A DNA stretch of 64,000 nucleotides from the NCBI GenBank assembly GCA_037355855.1, contig CM074764.1:3410001-3474000 (forward strand). The letters are read 5' to 3'. Position 1 is the stretch's first letter, and every line of letters begins with the position of its first letter. The translations under genes were made by a program, and so were the position numbers. Of this stretch, positions 10,420 through 21,018 are shown piece after piece. This stretch comes from Pseudo-nitzschia pungens. Taxonomy: Eukaryota > Bacillariophyta > Bacillariophyceae > Bacillariales > Bacillariaceae. The notes under the pieces were generated by a model, which saw nothing but the letters and a program-made list of their open reading frames with translations, did not search any database and was not told where the DNA came from.

Positions 10420-11163
10420 TCACCGCATCGGTCCGCCGCAAATCGTCTTGGCCCGGCAATACTTTCCACCCACCACGAACCGGTGTCCGTTCCAGGTGGC
10501 AACGCCCTCGTCGTCGGTTTTCATTCCCCCGAGGCAGTTCGAAAAGACTTTTTTCTTTTCCACCTGTGAGGCTGCCAGGGGGATCGGCGCCGGCAATCCC
10601 TCGAAGGAGACCACGTCCCCGGGCTTGGCGTCGGGGGGCGGCTCGACGAATTCCACCCTCTCGCCGGTGCCGGTGTCATTATTTGCGGCGCACAGAACCA
10701 TTCCGTGCGACTTGAACTTCACCAGGTTCTTTGCCTTGAGATTGGCGACCACCAGGAGCCTCTGGCCCATCATTTCCTCGAGCGAGAAATGCGGCCGGAG
10801 CCCGGAGGCGATCGAGCGGGGCTCGTCCTCTCCGACGTCGATTTCCTCGCAGTACAGCCTGTCGGCGTTGGGGTGGTTCCAAACCTTGGTGATGACTCCC
10901 ACCTTGAATTCGAGCTTGCAGATTTCCGGCTGGGCCGCGAGTTCTTCAGGGCTCGGCGTGTTTTGTTGTTTTTGTTGCTTTTGTTGCTTTTGTTTTTGTT
11001 GTTTTTGGTTTTGTTTTTGCTGCTTTTGCTGGTTGGCGTGGTTGGACTTGGCGTTGGCTTTCCTAGATTTGCCACTGCCAACGGGCTGGCCGGGCTTCAA
11101 TCCAAGGCGGCCCTCCAGATCGGCAATGGCAATGTCCAGCAGTTTCAGAGTGGTGCTGCTCAT
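10420..11163 (-). CDS. Free-standing tRNA-binding protein with EMAP-II-type OB domain (Arc1p/AIMP1-like), 247 aa
   Basis: This is the one clear host gene. Residues 1-30 are a short N-terminal segment (LKLLDIAIADLEGRL) and residues ~32-70 a Lys/Gln/Asn-rich basic linker. Residues ~82-247 are a tRNA-binding EMAP-II/OB domain. Family landmarks are KVGVITKVWNHPNADRLY (87-104), the IASGLR turn (118-123), LLVVANLKAKNL (136-147), the SHGMVLCAA block (152-160) and a C-terminal CGGPMR end. Proteins of this family (Arc1p, AIMP1/p43, MetRS and TyrRS appendices) bind tRNA non-specifically and raise synthetase efficiency, sometimes within a multi-synthetase complex in the cytosol. It lacks a synthetase catalytic domain. 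The ATG lies in a plausible context and no intron is needed. Upstream DNA is limited to ~367 bp before G1. The longer plus-strand ORFs over it are antisense shadows. Confidence 0.9.
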   Translation of the reverse strand: MSSTTLKLLDIAIADLEGRLGLKPGQPVGSGKSRKANAKSNHANQQKQQKQNQKQQKQKQQKQQKQQNTPSPEELAAQPEICKLEFKVGVITKVWNHPNADRLYCEEIDVGEDEPRSIASGLRPHFSLEEMMGQRLLVVANLKAKNLVKFKSHGMVLCAANNDTGTGERVEFVEPPPDAKPGDVVSFEGLPAPIPLAASQVEKKKVFSNCLGGMKTDDEGVATWNGHRFVVGGKYCRAKTICGGPMR

Positions 11164-11530
11164 GATTTTGTATGCGGTTGTGGTCGTGGTTGCGGTTTTG
11201 GTGGTAGGATTTATTTTTTTTTCAAAAAATAATACGGTAGGTTACTTCGAACGAAGTAATAATAGTAGTAATAGTTGCATCGTATCCGCTCTGCTGCGGA
11301 TGGTGAACGTTGCAGTTCGAGATGGATTGATTGAGGAGATTCATTCATTCATTCGAGAGGGTCGAAAATGTGTACGGTAAGGCTTACCGTACCGTACCGT
11401 ACGATACGTACTGTACAATACGGTACGAGTAGGAGTACGTGTACAGAAAGATTACCGTAAGTTACGGTATTGGACCTCGGGGGGGTACGAGTAAGGTTAG
11501 TCGAGTTGTATCGTTTAGTGATGGCGCCCG
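11164..11530 (-). promoter_or_regulatory. Upstream region of the tRNA-binding gene
   Basis: This is the only non-TE DNA left upstream of the gene before the G1 LTR. It holds a T-rich tract, a perfect inverted repeat TTACTTCG-AA-CGAAGTAA at 11242-11259, CATT repeats and GTACGGTA-type short repeats at 11375-11425. A TTGGACCTCGGGGGG block at ~11470 recurs inverted near 48130-48150. No TATA box can be assigned with confidence. Confidence 0.4.
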
Positions 11531-11893
11531 TGTCGTATGTCCCGAAACTAAGACACACAAGAAATATACAAGAAACAAACCATTTATATTTTAAGAAACA
11601 AAACAATGTTTCTATCTACTTCAAGGTTCTCTATGACCAATGTCCCAACTCAGGTTCTTTATGACCTTTTAGGTTCTTTGAAGAACTGTTCTTTATGTTC
11701 TTTATGTTCTTCAAGACCATTCAAAAGTTTCTCTACGATTGTTTGAATTCTATCAACACGACGTTGTACGAGAAACATTCTATTTTATCTTTTATCTAAT
11801 TTCATTCATAATTCTTAATTCAGAAATTATCAACACATCTATTTTTATCTTCTTATCTTCGGTCGTTTTCTTCTGGTTTCCAGAGATACGACA
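11531..11893 (+). repeat. 5' LTR of G1
   Basis: It starts TGTCGTATGTCCC and ends ATACGACA. The 7-bp ends TGTCGTA/TACGACA are inverted. It is followed at once by the palindrome CTGTAATTACAG (11894-11905), where a primer-binding site is expected. Confidence 0.9.
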
Positions 11894-12311
11894 CTGTAAT
11901 TACAGTCGATTACGACGACCACCATTGTCAATTCTTTGAATTGATTATAATTCTTAACCTATCTTCATCCGGATAATTAACCTACTCATACCATTTAACC
12001 TTACGGTACCTCAACACGTACCATATCATACCTTCCAAGGTTAAGGTTACCAACATCATACCAACCTTCGATCATCCATACCTTCGGTCATTCATACCTT
12101 CGGTCATTCATACCTTTGGTCATTTATTTTTAAGTTTATTTTTTATACTTAAGCAAACAAGCTTAAGGTTCTCCGACAACACTTGACAACTACTTCCCTT
12201 AACTACAAGTTGTCTAAGGTATCCACCAATACCTTCTCACTTATATATATATACCAACACATATATACCTACACATACTTACCAAGTACCCAGCAGTACC
12301 CAGCAACAACC

Positions 12312-13989
12312 ATGTCTTCTGTTACACCCCTTCCATTTAAGTTCGACTTCGATTCAGAAGAACTTGAAAAGGCTGAGTACAAACGTGTCATAACCACTGA
12401 AACTGAGACTGAAACAACTAAGATAAAGGTTAGCTTTATCACTACAACGTCCACTCTCTTACAATTGCTCCATTCTATTTATGAATTCACTGAAGCACGT
12501 ACTGCCATGGGTTGGACAACAGCTCCAAAACTATACGCCAAGTTCCCAGACATCCTACGAAACTATTCTGATAAGACTTGGTGGAGAACCAACATCATTG
12601 GACATACTGAAACGGTGCCTCATTTTGACAAAGACGTTCGTGCCTTCATTCGGTTCAAGTTCTCTAACAACGATGACGTCTATCGAAACCACAAACGATT
12701 CCTGTCCCAGATCAAAAAGACTACTTCCATGACTGTTAAACAACGTGGTGCTTCCCTTGTTACCTGGTGCTCCAACTACAGCTGCCGATGCCATCATTCC
12801 TGAGGATGATTTTAAAAGCCTCATCTATGATTCCATGCCTTCTGATTGGAAAGACACCTACGAAGATCATCATTCACCCTATGATGATACTCTTGCTGAT
12901 ATTATCACAAGAATGGAACGTTATTGTACCAAGGCCAATCGTAGGAACAACAACAGCAGCAACAACAATTCCAACAAGTCCTCCAACAGACAAACTGGCA
13001 AAAATCGGAACAACAACAACCGTCGTTCTGGCAACAACAACAACAACGCTCGGCGTTCGAACAACAACAATTCCTCACAGAATTCTGCCACCAGTTCCAA
13101 CTCTAACAACAGAATCAAAGACACAAACCCATGTCCTATTCATCCTGGTAGCAACCATACTTGGAGCCAATGTTTCAAAAACATTGACAATCCTAATGGC
13201 AAGCGTCGTGGTCCTTCCAACAACAACAACAATCGGTCTTCAGCTGATGCAAATGCAGCAACAAGCTCTGCAAACAGCTCTCGCACTTCTTCAGTGACAA
13301 CTCCCAGCAATCCACCTTCTTCTGGTGATGGTCATGTTTGCACCTTTATTTCTCCACCTGAAGACGTTTGGGTTGACCTCTTTCATGTCAACGCTGAAAT
13401 TGATGAAGCCTATTATCATCAGGACCTCCAACGCTTTCCAATTCAACCATCCACTGCTGATGATACACCTCTTGCTGAAGTGTTCACAGCCCCTGCTGAT
13501 CCACATGATCCTTCAATTGTTCTATCTCCTGCTCCACCAGAACCAAATCCTGAACCATTTGAACCGCTCATTTCCAAACCTTGCACTGATTTGGCTCCCA
13601 CTACATTGACTACATGCAAATCCATCAACGATATCTCCGGGAAGTTTTATTTCAAGACCCTCTTTGATAGTGGCTCCACATTTGAATTAATCTCCAAAAA
13701 GCAGATTCCCACAAACATTCCCATCCATGTTCTTGAATCTCCAATTGGATTGGATACTCCCAATGGCAAGTTTAAATGCGCTGAATATGTTTATCTTACT
13801 GACATTATGTTTCCAGAACTCTCTTATTCCAGGCGTGTTAAGCACTTGACTTGTTTTGTGGTTGACAACATGTACTACGATTTGATCATTGGACGTGCCA
13901 CTATGAAGAATCTTGCCATCAAAATGGATTTTGAAGCCTCCCTTGTCTCTTGGTTTGATAAGGACATGCCTTTCCATCCACGATCCTAG
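12312..13989 (+). pseudogene. G1 Gag and protease, one frameshift
   Basis: The likely start is the ATG at 12312 (ACAACCATGTC), giving MSSVTPLPFKFDF. The first frame runs to 12803; Gag continues in the next frame from about 12780 (DAIIPEDDFKSLIYDSMPSDW), so one base is shifted. Then come a long Asn/Ser-rich stretch (12940-13120), a zinc-knuckle-like CPIHPGSNHTWSQC (variant with His in second place) at ~13132-13173, and an aspartic protease motif LFDSGSTFELIS at ~13660-13695. The frame closes with TAG at 13987. Gag forms the particle and the protease matures the polyprotein. The frameshift makes this copy defective unless it is a programmed shift, which I cannot tell. Confidence 0.8.
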
Positions 13990-15040
13990 TACTTCACCAA
14001 TCAAACCTTGGTTCAGAAGATTATCAGCAATGAACCCTACTCCATTGCTGAAGCCTACATCGCGCAAACCTCTCAATCCTACGTTGATAGTGCAACCAAA
14101 TATGAGAAAACTGACTTGCAAGAACTGGTTTCCAACCAAACCCATCTTTCCAGTGACCAACAATCCCAGTTGCTTCAGATTCTCTCCAAACACCATCCTC
14201 TGTTTGAAGGTCTCTCTCATAGAGAACTTGGAATTTTCCCCCACAAGGAATTCCACATTGAACTCCAATCTGGTGCGAAACCATATCATATCAAACAACC
14301 CTACAGTATTCCTATCCATCAACAGGACGCTGTTAAAACTGAACTCCTTCGCCAAGTGAAACTTGGAATTCTTGAAAGATGTTATGCAACTGAATGGGGT
14401 ATGCCAACGTTTGTTGTCCCAAAACCGGATGGCTCCTGCAGAATTATTTCTGATTTTCATGAACTCAACAAAGTCACCAAAAAACTCCACTATCCTCTGC
14501 CCAAGATCCAAGATATCTTCCATCGCCGCCGCGGGTTCAAATATGTCACCCTTATTGATGTCAGTATGCAATTCCATACCTTCAAATTGGATGAGCCTTC
14601 TACTTGGCTCTGTGTGCTTGTCACCCCTTTTGGCAAATTCAGATTGCTCAGACTCCCAATGGGCTTCCTCAACTCTCCAAGCTGGGCACAAGGCTGTATG
14701 GAATCCCTTTTTATCAACCTCAACACTGTTGAAGTCTATATTGATGACATTGGTATCTTTTCGCCTGACTTTCAATCTCACTGCAAAACTGTATCCACTG
14801 TTTTGTCTATCCTGCAAGCCAACAACTTCTCTGTTAAGCCTGCAAAATGCCACTGGTTCCAACAACGCGGACATATCATCACCACCACTGGCATTCTTCC
14901 CAATCCCAACAACAAGATTGCTCCCATTTTGAAACTTGCTTTTCCACAAAGCACCACTGATCTGCGTTCCTTCATTGGCATGATTAATTTCTATCGGGCT
15001 CATTGGCGCAAGCGCGCTGAGATTCTGGCTCCTCTCACTG
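13990..15040 (+). pseudogene. G1 reverse transcriptase (5' part of pol)
   Basis: This is in the same frame as the protease part, beyond a single TAG. RT motifs in order: KLGILERCYATEWGMPTFVV, then SDFHELNKVT, then LIDVSMQFH, then LRLPMGFLNSPSWAQG. The catalytic box VEVYIDDIGIFS is at 14731-14766. The fragment ends in the RT-RNase H connection at LAPLT, where a solo LTR begins. Removing the solo LTR with one copy of its 5-bp duplication restores the same frame into 15511. Confidence 0.88.
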
Positions 15041-15505
15041 TGTTAAAATGTAGCTGAGCTTAGCTCAGGGAATAAGGAGCAAGCTTGGAGATATTGTTGG
15101 TTGTAATGGCAAAGGCATGCAAACCGGTTGAGGTGCCGGTCTGTTCTATCGATAGTCTTGGATTCACCACTACGACCAAAGGGGAAGACAGTTGGCCGGA
15201 TCTATTCTAACTACCACTTGGCACAGTCAGTTAGATCCTAGATTTGTAGTTCTACAGGGAGTTGCTCAGGGAGCTGGATGTAGGTATCAAGGTATTCAAA
15301 TCAGAGTTAAACTAAAGATGTGAGGACAGCAATCTTGTCGAGGAATCGACGTTGCTGTCTTGTTGTGTTTGCTGTTTGTTTTTCGTGTACAAATTGTACG
15401 TGGAAGTTTGCTGTCATGTACAATCAGTACTGGAAAACCCTGTAGAAAAGTATTTTGCGCATGGTGCGCGTATGGAGTGGATCGTGTCACGGTTACAATT
15501 TAATA
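15041..15505. repeat. Solo LTR of the E4 family inside G1 pol
   Basis: It begins TGTTAAAATGTAGCTGA and ends TTTAATA. It is flanked by CACTG at 15036-15040 and 15506-15510, a 5-bp target-site duplication. The sequence matches the E4 LTR (52385-52870) along its length, for example CGCAAACCGGTTGAGGTGCC-like and TTCAAATCAGAGTTAAACTA blocks, with substitutions and indels. No internal E4 sequence is present, so this is the product of LTR-LTR recombination. Confidence 0.92.
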
Positions 15506-15510
15506 CACTG

Positions 15511-17288
15511 CTCTCTCTGGCAAGGCACGTGGACCGGTCAAGCCAACTCCTGAATTGCTTGCTGCCTTCAAAGCTGCCAAAACCATGATTGCTGAGGAAA
15601 TTCTCCTCACATATCCTGATCCTAATCTCCCTTATGATGTCTACACTGATGCCTCCGATTATCAACTTGGTGCTGTGATCATCCAAAATGGTAAAATTGT
15701 TGCATGCTTCTCCCGGAAACTCACTTCCACTCAGCTTAAGTATCCAACCATCGACAAAGAAATGCTTTGTATTGTGGAAGTCTTCAAAGAATACCGGACT
15801 ATTCTTTGGGGTGCAATTATTATTGTTTACACTGACCATGAAAACCTCACTCGTCAAAATCTCCAATCTAACAGAATTATGACCTGGCGCATGCTCCTTG
15901 AGGATTTCAGTCCTGTTTTCAAGTTCATCCAAGGCAAAGACAACATTCTGGCTGATGCCCTCTCGCGCCTTCCCTTGGAGGAGGAGCAGGGTTTGCCTTC
16001 TGTTTCTCCCTCTAACGATTCTCCTTCTAAAGATTCTAAAGATCCAAACACTCAGCCAATCTCCAAGGTTGACACTTCCGATCTTTCCATTGCTGATCTC
16101 TTCATTAATTACCCTGCAGATCTTCCTGCATACCCTCTGCGTTTTGATGCTCTCGCCAAGGCTCAAGCAGCAGATTCCACCATCCAGAACACCAAGCATT
16201 ATTCTACCAAAGATTTCGCTGGTACTGAACTCAAGGTTTATTCTAAAAATAACCAAACCAAGATTGTCCTTCCAAAAGCGCTTGTCCAAGACACCATCAA
16301 CTGGTATCATCATGTCCTTGGTCATGCAGGCGCTGAACGTTTGACTAGAACCATCTCCATGCTCATCTATTCTCCAGGGCTCAAGGATGATGTTGCTGAA
16401 TATTGCAAGACTTGTGATGCCTGTCAACGCCACAAAAATACCCACATTTCTTATGGGCATCTTGCAACTCGTGAAGAACTCTCCATCCCTTGGGAAACTA
16501 TTGCAATTGACACCATTGGCCCTTGGAATGTCAATATCCCAAATATTGGTAATGTTGAATTTAATGGTTTCACCATTATGGATATGTGCACTAACTTGCT
16601 TGAAATCAAACGTGCTCCACAGATGAATCCCTCAGGTAAAATGTCCATCTATGCCTTAAATGATGCATGGCTTTCTCGCTATCCAAAACCCAACAGATGC
16701 ATTTTTGATCAAGGTTCTGAATACCTCAATGTTGATTTTCAATCTCACCTTATTAACCTTGACATCAAGCCTGTTCCAACCACAGTCAAAAATCATCAAG
16801 CCAATGCTGTTTTGGAACGTGTGCATGATACCATGAAATCAGCCATGCGCACTGAACTTCATGCTAATCCTCCTCAGGATTTACAACAAGCCATTGATCT
16901 CATTGATAATGTTTTTGCCTCTGCTCAATTTGCTGTCAGATGCACTGTGCATAAAACATTTGGTGTTTCACCTGGTGCTATTGCCTTCCATTGTGATATG
17001 TTCCTTCCAATTCCTATCATCACTGATATCAAGCTCCTCAGATCCAAACGCCAATCTGTTATTGATCAGAATGCGCTCAGAGAAAACAAGCGTCGTAAAC
17101 ACCATGACTACAACATTGGTGATCAGATCATGATTTTCAACTACAAGACTGATGCGCTTGGTTCCAGAGCAATTGGCCCATTTACCATCACTCAAGTCCA
17201 CACCAATGGTACTGTATCTTTCCTTCGCAATGAGCACATCATTGAACGGATTAATCTCAGACATATCAAGCCTTATCATTCTCCGTGA
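15511..17288 (+). pseudogene. G1 RNase H and integrase (3' part of pol)
   Basis: RNase H motifs are VYTDASDYQLGAVI (~15640-15680), a KEMLCIVEVFKEYR helix and TDHENLTRQN, followed by NILADALSRLP. The integrase has an HHCC finger (YHHVLGHAGAERL ... CKTCDACQRHKN, ~16300-16440). Its acidic triad is in AIDTIGPW (~16505), CIFDQGSEY (~16700) and NAVLERVHD (~16805-16830). The C-terminal GPF module and end IKPYHSP close the frame at 17288. The piece is intact in itself, but is cut from RT by the solo LTR. Confidence 0.88.
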
Positions 17289-17339
17289 GATTCTTTCCAA
17301 GTTCAACAAGATCTTTTCCAACCTCAACCAGATCTATCT

Positions 17340-17354
17340 CGAGAAGAAAGATAA
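17340..17354 (+). other. G1 polypurine tract
   Basis: The purine-rich GAGAAGAAAGATAA lies directly before the 3' LTR, where plus-strand DNA synthesis would start. Confidence 0.65.
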
Positions 17355-17691
17355 TGTCGTATGTCCCAAAACTACGACACACAAGAAATACACAAGAAAC
17401 AAACTATTTATATTTTAAGAAACAAAACAATGTTTCTATCAACTTCAAGGTTCTCTATGACCAATGTCCCGACTCAGGTTCTTTATGACTTTTAGGTTCT
17501 TTGAAGAACTGTTCTTTATGTTCTTCAAGACCATTCCGAGCTTCTCTACGTCTGTTTGAATTCTATCAACACGACGTTGTACGAGAAACATTCTATTTTA
17601 TCTTTTATCTAATTTCATTCATAATTCTTTAATTCAGAAATTATCAAACATACTATTTTTATCTTCGGTCGTTTCCTGGTTTCCAGAGACA
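17355..17691 (+). repeat. 3' LTR of G1
   Basis: It starts TGTCGTATGTCCCAAAAC. It ends ...TTTCCAGAGACA, lacking five bases (TACGA) found at the end of the 5' copy. Several indels separate the two LTRs, so the insertion is not recent. It runs straight into the ~181-bp tandem array. Confidence 0.85.
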
Positions 17692-19558
17692 AAATACTGT
17701 AAAATCAAATATCTGAATGAATCTGGCCAATAGTTGTGTGATTCCAGTGTGAATATTTCTCATCCCATGCATGGGCAAGACTATGCAAAAAGAAGTATTC
17801 CAAAATCACCAATAGTTTGGATGTCACCACTGAATAATTAGTAGTTGGTCCAGTACCGCAGCATTTATGAGGAAATACTGTAAAATCAAATATCTGAATG
17901 AATCTGGTCAGTGTTTGTGTGATTCCAGTGTGAATATTTCTCATCCTATGCATGGGCAAGAGTATGCAAAAAGACGTATTCCATAATCATTGAAAGTTTG
18001 GATGTCACCGCTTAAAAATTAATATTTGGCCCAGTACTGTGGAATTCACTAGAAATAAGTACCAAATCAAATATCTGAACAAATCTGGCCAATGTTTGTA
18101 TGATTCTAGTGTGAATATTCCTCATCCTATGCATGGAAAAGAGTATTCAAAGAGAAGTATTCCAAAATCACCAATAGTTTGGATGTCACCACTGAATAAT
18201 TAGTAGTTGGTCCAGTACCGCAGCATTTATGAGGAAATACTGTAAAATCAAATATCTGAATGAATCTGGCCAATAGTTGTGTGATTCCAGTGTGAATATT
18301 TCTCATCCCATGCATGGGCAAGACTATGCAAAAAGAAGTATTCCAAAATCACCAATAGTTTGGATGTCACCACTGAATAATTAGTAGTTGGTCCAGTACC
18401 GCAGCATTTACGAGGAAATACTGTAAAATCAAATATCTGAATGAATCTGGTCAATCTTTGTGTGATTCCAGTGTGAATATTTCTCATCCTATGCATGGGC
18501 AAGACTATGCAAAAAGAAGTATTCCAAAATCACCAATAGTTTGGATGTCACCACTGAATAATTAGTAGTTGGTCCAGTACCGCAGCATTTACGAGGAAAT
18601 ACTGTAAAATCAAATATCTGAATGAATCTGGTCAATCTTGTTTGTGTGATTCCAGTGTGAATATTTCTCATCCTATGCATGGGCAAGAGTATGCAAAAAG
18701 ACGTATTCCATAATCATTGAAAGTTTGGATGTCACCACTTAAAAATTAATATTTGGCCCAGTACTGCGGAATTCACTAGAAATAAGTACCAAATCAAATA
18801 TCTGAATGAATCTGGCCAATAGTTGTGTGATTCCAGTGTGAATGTTTCTCATCCTATGCATGGGCAAGAGTATGCAAAAAGAAGTATTCAAAATCACCAA
18901 TGGTATGGATGTCACCATTGAATAACTGAATAGATCACCTGGTGACACGTGCTTCGCAGCAAAAATATTGCTATTACACCATGATGTAGGAAAAGACATT
19001 CCCATGGCAGGCTCATCCTGTATAATATGTATCAGCAGTAAGGTACCGTACCTCCACCACTTTGCGCCAAAAGATTTGTACCAGTACCATACATACAGTA
19101 TACACAGTACTGGAAACCTACACATCCCCTGCCTATACATACATACGTACTACTAGGTACTATGTATGCAGACATGTCATTTTTTCTTTTACTAAGACTG
19201 TAGACTTAGTACTGTAATCTACGTACATTGCTGTCATTTTTTCCTAGGCCTGTACAAACAGTACTGTTACCTACGTACATCACGTGCATCAGTGTGTCAG
19301 GCCCAGTTTAAAGTGAGATCAAGGCGCCTGGTACCATCTTGGAGAGACTAATGGCAAAGAAAGTAAAGAACTGATCACTCTTGAAATCCTTCCTGTTATC
19401 TTTTGTTATCAAGGTAGGGTGGGTTGCAGACCTTGAGTCATCTGGCTTACCCAGATATCTACAAATACGACGCGCGAACGAACCTGCAGAGGACGACGAC
19501 GACGATCGGAACAACAACACTAGAAGGTACTGTAATTGAATACCCACCCTACCTTGAT
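17692..19558. repeat. Left arm of a long inverted repeat (foldback-like)
   Basis: The outer part (17692 to ~18935) has about seven tandem units of ~181 bp, with AAATCAAATATCTG at 17702, 17883, 18064, 18245, 18426, 18607 and 18791. The inner part (~18936-19410) is unique sequence. All of it is the reverse complement of the right arm 35519-37090. Next to the E2 insertion is a small inner hairpin: ATCAAGGTAGGGTGGGT near 19409 pairs with ACCCACCCTACCTTGAT at 19542-19558. Minus-strand ORFs beginning MPMHRMRNIHTGITQ are just the tandem unit read in one frame. Confidence 0.85.
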
Positions 19559-20466
19559 TGTGTTGATATTGCTCGTCAGCAACCTTCGTGTAACTTGAAT
19601 CGTCTCGTAGATAAACGTCTTGTACTGCGTACTAAAAATAGGGCAAAAGCCTTAACAACAATAATACATAAAGTCCTGGCAAATCGTGAGTCTACAGTGG
19701 ACTGTTCAAGGTCTATTGCATACGCTCAAGCAATACAAGGCACTTCCCTAGAGGTACATCGGAATCGATCGAAAGGAGGGCATGATAGGCATGTTTATTT
19801 TAGAGTGTAAAGAAAAGAGTGAATAAAGGGAGCTGAGCCAAAGCGCTCAGCTCTTGTATCGTGACATCGATTCGCTAACTCGCTAACTCGTATAGTAACA
19901 GCGCTCTGTAGGCCTGGTACTGTATTCTACGGGTAGCGTATCGGAGTATCGTAGGGTATCCCCGATTAATTAGATCGAATCGTGTGCTAGCGCGTTGGGT
20001 GACTGTTTGGGCCGGGCATCCAGTCATGGTACATATTATACACCAATGACCTGGCCCCGGCGGTAGCATGGTATCTTAGCATGGTACCATGGTAGGCTAG
20101 CATCTTTCAGTATCTCGTAGCATTAGCAACCCTAACCCTGTAGCATTTAGCTACACCCTGAAAAGGTGCTTTACTCGGGGTACGTACGATTGGTACAAAT
20201 CGTACGCGGCGACCCTAGTAAACTCTGCTAGCAATACTAGACAGGATAGGTCTGCTGCTAAGCCTGCTGCTAAGCCTGCTGCTAAGCCTGTTGCTAAGCC
20301 TGCTGCTAAGCCTGCTGCTAAGCCTGTATGCTACCAATTAGCACACAGCCTAGCACTCAACTCAGCACCTGTTAGTCAGCTACTGGATGTTGCTGTCTGT
20401 AGACCCAGTAGCCCTTCTACACAGGAGCCTTACTAGCACAGATCATAGCACACTGGATATCTTCAT
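19559..20466 (-). repeat. 3' LTR of E2
   Basis: On the plus strand it runs from TGTGTTGATATTGC to GGATATCTTCA(T). It matches the split 5' LTR. It has six units of a 12-bp GCTGCTAAGCCT tract (20257-20325) against five in the 5' copy, plus small indels (for example TTACTAGCACAG versus TTACCACAG). Confidence 0.88.
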
Positions 20467-21018
20467 AGTCCCCGTGATTCATGCCAGTGGTCCTGTATGA
20501 GCAACTGAGCAACTATACCAGTCCCCGGAAACAGATACTCCCAGGAGGACACCAATACTCTTGCTTGTTGTACCAGGACACTTGGATGGATCATAACAGA
20601 ATTCAGGGATGCTTCCATATAACTTGTCAGAGATCAAACTGCACCAAATATTGCAGTTCTTCTATCAGAGGCCCGGCTGATTCGTAGTACAAAAAAAAGG
20701 GGGGCGGACCATAGGACGTTTTGCCCTTGGTTCCATTCCTCGACACGTACGAGGAGATCAATCAATCAGCCTATTGTCTTTCAAGTTTATAGTCCCCGGA
20801 ACCGGTGTACCGGAGACTCCCAAATATAACATAGGACATAAGATCAGATCGAATCCGGAATCGGAATTGGAATGAAAATCGAAGTGATCAGGAAGCTCGT
20901 ACCGAAATCAGCTGCGTTCGATTGCTGCCAAAAACGAAATCGCTTCGATCGAGAATCTGCTGCGTCCGAGCTGCTTGTCAGGGACCAAAGGTACCCCAAA
21001 TAATGCAGCTAGAGCAAT
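20467..21018 (-). other. E2 3' untranslated region and polypurine-like tract
   Basis: In element orientation the last bases before the LTR are ATCACGGGGACTA, shared with E1. Two further CCGGGGAC copies lie at about 20524 and 20794. An AAAAAAAAGGGGG run lies at about 20690. Confidence 0.55.

Larger units (their letters stand above)
11531..17691 (+). mobile_element. Ty3/gypsy LTR retrotransposon G1, defective
   Basis: The LTRs are 11531-11893 and 17355-17691. Domain order is Gag, protease, RT, RNase H, integrase, which is the gypsy order. The integrase ends with a GPF-type module (GPFTITQVHTNGTV) and no chromodomain. Lesions: a frameshift in gag near 12740-12790, an in-frame TAG after protease (13987), and a 465-bp solo LTR of another family at 15041-15505. 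The LTRs differ by many substitutions and indels, so G1 is older than E1, E3 and G2. No matching target-site duplication is seen; the right flank is the inverted-repeat array. Confidence 0.9.

Noticed and set aside
10448..11380. 310-codon plus-strand ORF
   Set aside because: It is antisense to the tRNA-binding gene; low-complexity Cys/Phe runs mirror the Lys/Gln/Asn linker codons.
13687..15003. 438-codon minus-strand ORF across G1, and 348-codon one at 15414-16460
   Set aside because: They are antisense shadows of G1 protease-RT and RNase H-integrase; the sense strand carries clear enzyme motifs, and the first ORF has none.
17705..18686. Repeated minus-strand ORFs starting MPMHRMRNIHTGITQ
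   Set aside because: They are single units of the ~181-bp array in an open frame, and the inverted arm shows the same peptides on the other strand. No constraint on the frame is visible.
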